A stretch of DNA of 5,211 nt from Solirubrobacteraceae bacterium (GTDB lineage: Bacteria > Actinomycetota > Thermoleophilia > Solirubrobacterales > Solirubrobacteraceae): NCBI GenBank assembly GCA_025935735.1, contig JAICUS010000440.1, forward strand, positions 1-5,211. Direction: 5' to 3'. Of this stretch, positions 1 to 4,668 are shown piece after piece (within the stretch, counting starts at the first letter, position 1; each line of letters opens with the position of its first letter). The translations under genes were made by a program, and so were the position numbers. A model generated the notes under the pieces. The model had not been told where the DNA came from. It saw only the letters and a program-made list of their open reading frames with translations, and did not search any database.

Positions 1-96
1 CCGGTCGAGCGCTACCTGCGCGACGCCAAGATCACCCAGATCTACGAGGGCACCAACGAGATCCAGCGCCTCGTGATCGCTCGCGCGCTGAAGTAG
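1..96 (+). CDS. Acyl-CoA dehydrogenase, C-terminal end (5' part outside window)
   Basis: Only the last 31 codons and the TAG stop (94-96) are present. They read [20 protein letters not shown] followed by [11 protein letters not shown]. The segment [17 protein letters not shown] is the hallmark C-terminal helix of FAD-dependent acyl-CoA dehydrogenases, where the YEGT(N/S) residues contact the FAD and the substrate region. These enzymes oxidise acyl-CoA to trans-2-enoyl-CoA in fatty acid or branched-chain amino acid breakdown and pass electrons to an electron transfer flavoprotein. Substrate chain length cannot be judged from this tail, so no gene symbol is given. The next gene starts 10 bp after the stop on the same strand, which suggests cotranscription. 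Confidence 0.93.
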   Translation, partial: PVERYLRDAKITQIYEGTNEIQRLVIARALK

Positions 97-106
97 CCTG
101 GAGGCC

Positions 107-733
107 ATGCTCTCCAACTGGCCGGCGGGGCGCCGGATCGCGTTCACCACGGTGTTCTGCCTGGCCGTCGCGCTGACCATCGCCGCGCTGGCGCAGGGGC
201 TGTCGCCGTCCGGGCCGATGCGGGTGCTCGAGGTGGCGGCGATCGTGGTCACGGCGACGTTGCTGCTCGGCGGGGCGATCGGGCTCGTGGTGGCCAAGCT
301 GGCCGACTACCAGAGCCCCGAGAGCGAGGCGGACTTCGAGCGGCTCGTGCTGCGCTCGGAGGAGCTGGCCCGCGAGCACCTCGCCGACGAGCCCGACTTC
401 GGCGAGCTCGACCCGTACGACCCGCGCGACTTCCAGATGTTGATCCGCGAGGCGCTGGACGACCTGCCGGACCTGCTGATCCGCGCGCTCGACCACGTCG
501 CGGTGGTCGTCTCCGACCAGGGCCACAGGCACCACGCCTACGGCCTCTACCAGGGCGACACCGTCGCGCGCGACGACTACCCCGACCGGATCGTCATCTT
601 CCGCGACACGCTGCTGCGCGACTTCGGGCACGACCCGGACCGCCTGCGCGACCAGGTGACCCGCACGGTGCGCCACGAGCTGGCCCACCACCTCGGCGCC
701 GACGAGCTGGGCGTGCGGGAGCTCGGCCTGTGA
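107..733 (+). CDS. Membrane-anchored metallopeptidase-family (zincin-like) protein
   Basis: This 208-residue protein has two predicted membrane helices at about 12-30 and 40-63, then a soluble domain of about 140 residues. That domain ends in TVRHELAHHLGADELGVRELG, containing the zinc-binding HExxH signature at 190-194. Upstream are the conserved-looking elements LDDLPDLL (117-124), a V-x-V-V-V strand (131-135), GLYQG (146-150) and RIVIFRDTLL (161-170). This order matches the small bacterial zincin family PF06262 (DUF1025). Members are usually soluble and roughly 110-140 residues, so the two-helix anchor is an addition. Peptidase activity and substrate of this family are not established; the HExxH is seen, the activity is inferred. 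The ATG at 107 follows GGAGG (100-104) at an unusually short gap of 2 bases. The gene ends inside the start of the DAHP synthase gene, so the two are probably translationally coupled. Confidence 0.85.
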   Translation: MLSNWPAGRRIAFTTVFCLAVALTIAALAQGLSPSGPMRVLEVAAIVVTATLLLGGAIGLVVAKLADYQSPESEADFERLVLRSEELAREHLADEPDFGELDPYDPRDFQMLIREALDDLPDLLIRALDHVAVVVSDQGHRHHAYGLYQGDTVARDDYPDRIVIFRDTLLRDFGHDPDRLRDQVTRTVRHELAHHLGADELGVRELGL

Positions 734-1752
734 TGATCGTGATGACACCCGACGCCGGCGAGGCGGAGATCGCCGCCGTCCGGGCCAGACTCGAGACGAC
801 GGGCGTGCACGTGCTCGTCATGCCGGGCGAGCTGACCACGGCGATCGGCGCGATCGGCGACCCGGAGGGCGTGCGCACGCTGGGCCTGGAGGGCATGCCG
901 GGCGTCGACCGGGTGGTGCCGATCTCGCGGCCCTACAAGCTCGCCTCGCTGGAGCTCTCCCACCACCGGCCGAGCACGTTCGAGATCGACGGCCGGGTGG
1001 TCGGCGGCGACCAGACGTTCTGCCTGATCGCGGGGCCGTGCACGGTCGAGTCGCGCGAGCAGACGCTCGCGGTCGCCCGGATGGTCAAGGCCGGCGGCGC
1101 CTCGATGCTGCGCGGCGGCGCGTTCAAGCCGCGGACCTCGCCGTTCGCGTTCAAGGGCCTGGGCGTGCCGGCGCTGGAGATCCTGGCCGAGGCGCGGGCG
1201 GAGACGGGGCTGCCCATCGTCACCGAGTTCCTGGACACCACCCACGCCTCCGCGATCGCCGAGCACGCCGACGTGGTGCAGATCGGCGCGCGCAACATGC
1301 AGAACTACGCGCTGCTGGAGGTGGCGGGCAAGCTGGGCAAGCCGGTGCTGCTCAAGCGCGGGCTCTCGTCCTCCCTGGACGAGCTGCTGATGGCCGCGGA
1401 CTACGTGCTCAAGGAGGGCAACGAGTGCGTGATGCTGTGCGAGCGCGGCATCCGGACGTTCGAGACGGCCACGCGCTTCACCCTCGACCTGTCCGCGGTG
1501 CCCTGGCTGAAGCTGCACACGCACCTGCCGGTGATCGTCGACCCTTCGCACGCCTCGGGCGACCGCCGGCTGGTCGAGCCGCTGGCCCGCGCGGCGGCCG
1601 CGGTGGGGGCGGACGGGATCATCGTGGAGGTCCACCAGGATCCCGCCGCCGCCCTGTGCGACGGGCCGCAGGCGCTCTACGGCAGCGACTTCGCCGACTT
1701 CGCCGCCCGCGTGGCCGCCCACGCCTCCCTCGACGGCAGGCGGATCGCCTGA
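733..1752 (+). CDS. aroF: 3-deoxy-7-phosphoheptulonate synthase (DAHP synthase, type I-beta)
   Basis: The enzyme condenses phosphoenolpyruvate with erythrose 4-phosphate to DAHP, the committed first step of the shikimate pathway to aromatic amino acids, in the cytoplasm. From this start the protein is 339 residues. A ferredoxin-like N-terminal domain (about 1-70, ending VPISRPYKL) precedes a TIM barrel, the arrangement of the Thermotoga-type enzyme, where the extra domain mediates feedback inhibition by aromatic amino acids. Barrel motifs are IAGPCTVES (99-107), [12 protein letters not shown] (126-137), IGARN (184-188), KPVLLKRG (203-210), CERGIRTFE (226-234), DPSH (260-263) and EVH (289-291). 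The expected metal ligands C103, H263, E289 and D300 are all present. The ATG at 733 overlaps the upstream TGA by one base and gives the family-like start MIVMTP. A GTG at 730, 8 bases after CGGGAG (716-721), is an alternative that adds one residue. The 3' end overlaps the convergent transporter gene by 76 bp. The symbol varies between species (aroF, aroG, aroA). Confidence 0.95.
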   Translation: MIVMTPDAGEAEIAAVRARLETTGVHVLVMPGELTTAIGAIGDPEGVRTLGLEGMPGVDRVVPISRPYKLASLELSHHRPSTFEIDGRVVGGDQTFCLIAGPCTVESREQTLAVARMVKAGGASMLRGGAFKPRTSPFAFKGLGVPALEILAEARAETGLPIVTEFLDTTHASAIAEHADVVQIGARNMQNYALLEVAGKLGKPVLLKRGLSSSLDELLMAADYVLKEGNECVMLCERGIRTFETATRFTLDLSAVPWLKLHTHLPVIVDPSHASGDRRLVEPLARAAAAVGADGIIVEVHQDPAAALCDGPQALYGSDFADFAARVAAHASLDGRRIA

Positions 1753-2648
1753 CGGCCGGCCAGGTTCGCCGCGACCAGCGCGAGGACGGTCAGGAGCGCG
1801 CCGGCGATCTCGTAGTCACCTGGCCGGTAGCCCTGGCCGATGGCGATGGCGAACGCCACCACCGGGACGAGGTTGATGAACAGCGTGCCGTTGGGCGGCC
1901 CGAGCCGGCGGATGCCCTCGTTCCAGGCCATCACGGCGACCACGCCGCCCATGAAGATGACGAACACGATCTGCAGCCAGGCGGCGCCGAGCGCCCCGGC
2001 GCCCGGCAGCGCCTCCGCGCCGGTGGCGGTGACCGCCGCGGTGGCGGCGAAGATGGTCAGCGTCCCGCCGGCGGCGGTCAGCGTCGTGTAGCGCAGCGGC
2101 GAGAAGCCGGCGAAGCGGCGGGCGCCGAGCGTGTAGAACACCCAGCCGACCGCGCCGACGAGGATCAGCACGTCGCCGCCCGAGCCATGCGCCAGGTTGC
2201 TCGCGTGCCCGCGCGAGATCACCAGCACGACGCCGGCGAGCGCGACCGCCATGGCGACCAGCGTGGCCTTCGCGGGCGTCTGCCTGGCGGTCAGCCAGAG
2301 CACGAGCACGGTCAGCAGCGGCTGGGCGGCCACGATCAGCGCGGCGTCCTGCGGGCGCGTGTGCTCGAGGCCGAGGTAGGAGAGCAGGTTGAAGCCGGCG
2401 AAGCCGAGCGAGCCGAGCACGAAGAGCTCGAGCGTCCGGCCGTCGGTGCGCAGCGCCCGGCGGCCCTCGAGCGCGAGGAGCAGCACGACCCACACCGGCA
2501 CGGCCACGCCGTAGCGGATCGCGGTCAGCGGGAACGGGTCGACGTGGTGCATCGCCGACGCGGCGATCGGGAACATGGCGCCCCAGCACAGGGCGGCCAG
2601 CAGCGAGGGGAGCGAGTCCAGTGGGGAGGTTCGATTGTCGTCGAACAT
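1677..2648 (-). CDS. EamA/DMT-superfamily permease (drug/metabolite transporter)
   Basis: This 323-residue polytopic membrane protein has about ten hydrophobic segments, near 13-33, 40-60, 74-94, 101-120, 126-145, 158-176, 185-206, 222-243, 253-271 and 280-298. They form two five-helix EamA repeats. Family-typical stretches include the start of repeat 1 (LLAALCWGAMFPIAA, 17-30), the helix 3-4 region (YLGLEHTRPQDAALIVAAQP, 91-110) and its repeat-2 counterpart (AWNEGIRRLGPPNGTLFINL, 241-260). EamA proteins export amino acids, metabolites or drugs by secondary transport; the substrate here cannot be read from sequence. The ATG at 2648 keeps helix 1 intact, whereas the next Met (residue 25) would cut it. 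No Shine-Dalgarno is visible, so the message may be nearly leaderless, with a weak TACGCT -10 candidate at 2663-2658. The gene lies divergently 41 bp from an ArsR regulator, its probable controller. Its last 76 bp overlap the end of the DAHP synthase gene on the other strand. Confidence 0.9.
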   Translation of the reverse strand: MFDDNRTSPLDSLPSLLAALCWGAMFPIAASAMHHVDPFPLTAIRYGVAVPVWVVLLLALEGRRALRTDGRTLELFVLGSLGFAGFNLLSYLGLEHTRPQDAALIVAAQPLLTVLVLWLTARQTPAKATLVAMAVALAGVVLVISRGHASNLAHGSGGDVLILVGAVGWVFYTLGARRFAGFSPLRYTTLTAAGGTLTIFAATAAVTATGAEALPGAGALGAAWLQIVFVIFMGGVVAVMAWNEGIRRLGPPNGTLFINLVPVVAFAIAIGQGYRPGDYEIAGALLTVLALVAANLAGRQAIRLPSREAWAATRAAKSAKSLP

Positions 2649-2689
2649 TGTCGGCCCAGCGTATCACGTAGTACGATGAACATCGAACC
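2628..2689. promoter_or_regulatory. Divergent promoter/operator region between eamA-type and arsR-type genes
   Basis: Several dyads are packed here. GTTCGA (2629-2634) and TCGAAC (2641-2646) form a perfect 6-bp inverted repeat around 6 bases, inside the first codons of the transporter. CGATG and CATCG (2674-2678 and 2681-2685) form a second dyad around AA. GGTTCGAT (2628-2635) recurs as its complement ATCGAACC (2682-2689), directly before the arsR ATG. These are good candidates for ArsR operator half-sites; binding is inferred. A plausible plus-strand promoter is TTGTCG (2648-2653), an 18-bp spacer, then TACGAT (2672-2677). It predicts a transcript start within a few bases of the arsR ATG, so a nearly leaderless mRNA, and its -10 overlaps the second dyad. 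Confidence 0.55.
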
Positions 2690-3049
2690 ATGACGGTCGC
2701 CGCCGACGAGCCCCACACCGAAGACCTCTCGCTCGCGACCGTGATGGCCGCGCTCAGCGACCCGGGGCGCCTGGAGATCGTGCGCGTGCTGGCCGCCGAG
2801 GGCGAGCGCACGTGCGGGACGTTCGACCTCGGGCTCTCCAAGGCCACTCGCTCGCACCACTTCAAGGTGCTGCGCGAGGCCGGGATCACGCACACGCGGG
2901 CCGAGGGCACGCACCGCCACGTCTCGCTGCGCCGGGAGGACCTCGAGGTGCGCTTCCCCGGGCTGCTTCCGGCTGTGCTCAGCGCTGCTGAGAAGCAGGG
3001 GGTCCGGGGGGCGGCAGCCCCCCGGTCGATTACCTCGGTCCCTGCCTGA
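2690..3049 (+). CDS. ArsR/SmtB-type winged-helix transcriptional repressor
   Basis: This 119-residue protein has a compact winged-helix domain. The first helices carry MAALSDPGRLEIVRVLAAE (19-37), the recognition helix is SKATRSHHFKVLREAGI (50-66), and the wing is RAEGTHRHVSLRREDL (70-85). The H-H-F-K-V-L-R-E-A-G-I string is typical of ArsR-family regulators. The classic metal-site ELCVCDL is absent and only one Cys (C42) exists, so a metal effector of the ArsR/SmtB kind is unlikely; the ligand is unknown. The ATG at 2690 has no Shine-Dalgarno and sits 12 bases after a candidate -10, consistent with leaderless translation. It diverges from the EamA transporter and probably represses it and itself. 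The last ~20 residues (GVRGAAAPRSITSVPA) look like poorly conserved read-through across a GC hairpin. The 3' end overlaps the convergent secreted-protein gene by 20 bp. Confidence 0.9.
   Translation: MTVAADEPHTEDLSLATVMAALSDPGRLEIVRVLAAEGERTCGTFDLGLSKATRSHHFKVLREAGITHTRAEGTHRHVSLRREDLEVRFPGLLPAVLSAAEKQGVRGAAAPRSITSVPA
3004..3025. terminator. GC hairpin, likely shared terminator of convergent genes
   Basis: CCGGGGGGC (3004-3012) and GCCCCCCGG (3017-3025) form a perfect 9-bp stem around the loop GGCA. No T-tract follows on either strand, which is common for hairpins at gene ends in high-GC actinobacteria. On the minus strand it begins 4 bases past the stop codon of the secreted-protein gene, the ideal place for a terminator. 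On the plus strand it lies inside the last codons of the arsR-type gene. Confidence 0.6.
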
Positions 3050-3533
3050 TCGCCTGGTTGGCCATCTTGGCGAGGGCGGCGCGGTCGCTGCCCTTGCCGA
3101 CGACGTTCGCCTGGATCGTGTAAGTCGCGCCGCGCTCTCGCCACGAGATCGCCGGCGGGGAGCACGAGGCGCCGCAGCTCAGCGGCTTGAAGCGCCCGTG
3201 GCGGCCACGGGCCAGCGCGACGCGCTTTGACCCGAACGGCGAGCCGCCCTTCTCGCCGCGGAACTCGGCCTCGAAGCAGGCGGTCGCCTCACCGCAGCGG
3301 GGCACGTCGGCCAGGCTCAGCGTGTAGGTCCGGCGCGTCTCCCAGTGCTCGGCGTAGAGCCGCTTGGAGTCGGTCGGCATCGCGTCCGGGAACAGGACGG
3401 CGATGCGCGTCTTCGCCTTGGCCCGGGGCAGGGCGTCGGCGAACAGCGCGTTCAGGTCGGCGGTGTGGACGCCGGCGAGGGCGAACGTGGCGAGGAGCGG
3501 GGCGAGCATGGCCGGCGAGCGTACGGACGCCAC
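3030..3533 (-). CDS. Small secreted protein of unknown function, four cysteines
   Basis: I do not recognise a characterised family. The 167-residue product starts with a probable Sec signal peptide: MASVRSPA carries one Arg, a hydrophobic core APLLATFALAG follows at 11-21, and cleavage is plausible after VHTA (residue 25). The mature part of about 140 residues has four cysteines at 80, 86, 120 and 124, fitting two disulfides outside the cytoplasm. Its pattern alternates beta-like strands (TRIAVLFP, RTYTLSLADV, KRVALARG, ATYTIQANVVG) with a short terminal helix (RAALAKMANQAIR). The start is uncertain. The GTG at 3533 supplies the charged n-region, whereas the ATG at 3509 would leave a signal peptide without a basic residue; neither has a clear Shine-Dalgarno. 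The gene is divergent from the PadR regulator, which might control it, and converges with the arsR-type gene. Confidence 0.7.
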   Translation of the reverse strand: MASVRSPAMLAPLLATFALAGVHTADLNALFADALPRAKAKTRIAVLFPDAMPTDSKRLYAEHWETRRTYTLSLADVPRCGEATACFEAEFRGEKGGSPFGSKRVALARGRHGRFKPLSCGASCSPPAISWRERGATYTIQANVVGKGSDRAALAKMANQAIRQGPR

Positions 3534-3563
3534 ACCGGCGCAGCCAGGTGGCTAGCCGTACCC

Positions 3564-3612
3564 TTGACAAGCGATCCATCGCGATATATCGTTGACGCAT
3601 CGCGAACGATCG
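3564..3612 (+). promoter_or_regulatory. padR promoter with overlapping palindromic operator candidates
   Basis: A perfect -35 TTGACA (3564-3569), a 17-bp spacer and a -10 TATCGT (3587-3592) form the best promoter in the window. It is overlaid by GCGAT-CC-ATCGC (3571-3582), the perfect palindromes ATCGCGAT (3578-3585) and CGATATATCG (3582-3591), and the dyad ATCGTT-N11-AACGAT (3588-3593 and 3605-3610). CGATATATCG covers half of the -10, a position where bound repressor would block polymerase. PadR proteins commonly repress their own genes through such dyads, so autoregulation is the simplest reading, though it is inferred. Confidence 0.65.
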
Positions 3613-3628
3613 AAGAAAGGACAACGAC

Positions 3629-4267
3629 ATGCATGCGCATGCTCAGGAATGGGGCGGCTACGGTCGTCACCGCCACCACCATCATCAGCACCGGCGCAAC
3701 CTCGAGGACTTCATCGCGATGATGCGCGGAGGGCCGTTCGGCGACCCGCGCGACTTCAAGGCGATGTTCTTCGGCGGCCCGGGCGGCCCCGGCGGCCCTC
3801 GGGGCCGCGGACGCGGCCGGGCGCGGCGCGGCGACGTCCGCGCGGCGATGCTGCTGCTGCTCGAGGCCGAGCCGCAGAACGGCTACCAGCTCATCCAGGA
3901 GATCGAGCGCCGCACCGAAGGGCTGTGGAAGCCGAGCCCCGGCTCGGTCTACCCGGCGCTGCAGCAGCTCGAGGACGAGGGGCTGGTCCGGGCCGTCGAG
4001 GCCGAGGGCCGGCGCGCCTACGAGCTCACCGAGGAGGGCCGCCAGTACGTCGACGGCAACCGCGACGAGCTCGGCGACCCCTTCGCCGCCGTCCGCGGCG
4101 GCATGGACGAGGGCGTCATGGACCTCCGCGGCCTGATGTTCCAGGTCGGCGCCGCCGCCATGCAGGTGGCCGCCGCCGGCCACACCGACGAGGCGCGCAA
4201 GATCCTCACCGACGCGCGCCGCGCGCTCTACACCGTCCTCGCCGAGGACACCGGCGAGCGCGACTGA
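3629..4267 (+). CDS. PadR-family transcriptional regulator with His-rich N-terminus
   Basis: This 212-residue protein has four visible parts. A His-rich head (residues 1-23) holds eight histidines, including HRHHHHQH at 14-21. A short amphipathic stretch with two FxxM(M/F)-like segments follows (24-48). A Gly/Pro/Arg linker rich in GGP and RGRGR lies at 49-67. The winged helix spans about 68-140, with RGDVRAAMLLLL, NGYQLIQEIERR, the PadR signature KPSPGSVYPALQQLEDEGLV (101-120), and the wing GRRAYELTEEGRQYV. The C-terminal helices (about 145-208) would supply the dimer interface. PadR proteins are dimeric repressors whose ligands vary from phenolic acids to drugs and are hard to predict. The purine-rich GAAGAAAGG (3612-3620), 8 bases before the ATG at 3629, fixes the start. 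The promoter palindromes suggest autoregulation, possibly with control of the divergent secreted-protein gene. Confidence 0.92.
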   Translation: MHAHAQEWGGYGRHRHHHHQHRRNLEDFIAMMRGGPFGDPRDFKAMFFGGPGGPGGPRGRGRGRARRGDVRAAMLLLLEAEPQNGYQLIQEIERRTEGLWKPSPGSVYPALQQLEDEGLVRAVEAEGRRAYELTEEGRQYVDGNRDELGDPFAAVRGGMDEGVMDLRGLMFQVGAAAMQVAAAGHTDEARKILTDARRALYTVLAEDTGERD

Positions 4268-4272
4268 CCCCC

Positions 4273-4331
4273 GCGGGACCGCTCCCCACCGCTCCGGCCT
4301 CCGTGTCCCCCGGCCGGGGCGGTGGTCCCGC
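4273..4331 (+). terminator. Probable terminator hairpin after padR
   Basis: GCGGGACC (4273-4280) pairs perfectly with GGTCCCGC (4324-4331). ACCGC (4288-4292) then pairs with GCGGT (4319-4323) across a one-sided bulge of 7 bases. Inside lies the 12-bp palindrome CCCCGGCCGGGG (4308-4319), which could form an alternative fold. The structure begins 5 bases after the padR stop. There is no T-tract, so the terminator role is inferred from position and stem strength. Confidence 0.45.
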
Positions 4332-4384
4332 CGCCCCCGCGCGCCGCGCGCCCCGCCGTGCGCTGCGGGCGCCCCGCGCGCCGC

Positions 4385-4652
4385 GGGCGCCTCGTTGCGC
4401 CGGCGAACTGCTTGCTGGGTAAGGAGGCGAGAGCCCTGGTCGCCGTGCGTGGATGATCGTCTCTGCGGCGCCCGCGGCACCGCGGGGCTGATTAGTCGCG
4501 CAATAGCGCGACTAAGGCGCCCCACGTCTTTCCGGTGCAACACGTTCGCGGTTGATCTTGATCGGTTCGCGCTCCGCTGCGATCGATCGTGCGCGGCGGA
4601 AGGCTCCCCATCCCCTACCCAGCAAGCAGTTCGCCGGCGCAGCGAGGCGCCC
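4385..4652. repeat. 37-bp inverted repeat pair enclosing 194 bp
   Basis: The left arm (4385-4421) and right arm (4616-4652) are reverse complements over 37 bp with a single mismatch at 4395/4642, which would be a G-U pair in RNA. The left arm begins GGGCGCCTCG and ends CTGCTTGCTGGGTA. The 194-bp spacer holds a CCCGCGG/CCGCGGG stem (4471-4477 and 4480-4486), a perfect 10-bp hairpin (4492-4515) and the palindrome CGATCGATCG (4580-4589). The 11-mer AGGCGCCCCAC occurs at 4515-4525 and again across the right arm's outer end at 4645-4655, so the element may be built from related sub-units. No transposase and no clear target-site duplication flank it. It may be a dispersed palindromic element (REP/BIME- or MITE-like) or encode a structured RNA; the copy number elsewhere is unknown to me. 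Confidence 0.8.
4492..4515. repeat. Perfect 10-bp stem-loop within the long inverted repeat
   Basis: TTAGTCGCGC (4492-4501) and GCGCGACTAA (4506-4515) pair perfectly around the tetraloop AATA. The stem has an AT-richer base and a GC-rich tip. It sits close to the centre of the surrounding 37-bp inverted repeat. With no gene end nearby, a terminator role is not obvious; it looks like an integral part of the element. Confidence 0.75.
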
Positions 4653-4655
4653 CAC

Positions 4656-4661
4656 TAGTCT
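4656..4661 (+). promoter_or_regulatory. Weak -10 candidate for psuG (leaderless start)
   Basis: TAGTCT has the TAnnnT form of an actinobacterial -10 and lies 7 bases before the GTG at 4669, so transcription would start at or very near the start codon. No convincing -35 is seen; that position falls inside the right repeat arm (about 4633-4638). This is a suggestion only. Confidence 0.25.
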
Positions 4662-4668
4662 CATCGCG

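Larger units (their letters stand above)
4268..4668. other. Non-coding stretch between padR and psuG
   Basis: I see no credible gene in these 401 bases. From left to right they hold a probable terminator (4273-4331) and a GC/CG-run tract of low complexity (about 4331-4390) containing a local GGCGCCC/GGGCGCC dyad (4368-4374 and 4385-4391). A long inverted-repeat element (4385-4652) with internal hairpins follows, then 16 bp leading to the psuG start. Open frames crossing it have no recognisable protein character and simply translate the repeat arms. Confidence 0.75.

Noticed and set aside
577..1722. Long minus-strand open frame of 381 codons opposite the metallopeptidase and DAHP synthase genes
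   Set aside because: It is low-complexity Arg/Ala/Gly/His protein with no family motif. It arises from the GC-rich third positions of two convincingly identified plus-strand genes.
1038..2693. Plus-strand open frame of 551 codons across the DAHP synthase and transporter genes
   Set aside because: It is out of frame with DAHP synthase and antisense to the ten-helix transporter. The translation is Arg/Gly/Glu-rich noise without domains.
1816..3165. Minus-strand open frame of 449 codons over the transporter, arsR and secreted-protein region
   Set aside because: Its Arg/Ala-rich translation is a frame-shifted copy of the transporter and the antisense of arsR, and the real genes in those intervals have clear motifs.
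3452..4543. Minus-strand open frame of 363 codons opposite padR
   Set aside because: It is antisense to padR and runs through the non-coding repeat region. There is no recognisable domain and no promoter or ribosome site.
4385..4652. Insertion sequence or CRISPR interpretation of the repeat element
   Set aside because: There is no transposase, no target-site duplication that I can see, and only two arms in inverted orientation, so neither an IS nor a CRISPR array is supported.
4395..4658. 87-codon open frame spanning the inverted-repeat element
   Set aside because: Its two ends simply translate the two repeat arms. The composition is Arg/Cys-rich and unlike any family, so I treat the stretch as non-coding.
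4268..4668. tRNA or small RNA gene in the intergenic gap
   Set aside because: I looked for a cloverleaf with a GTTCRA T-loop and a CCA-type acceptor end and found none. A structured RNA within the repeat remains only a possibility.
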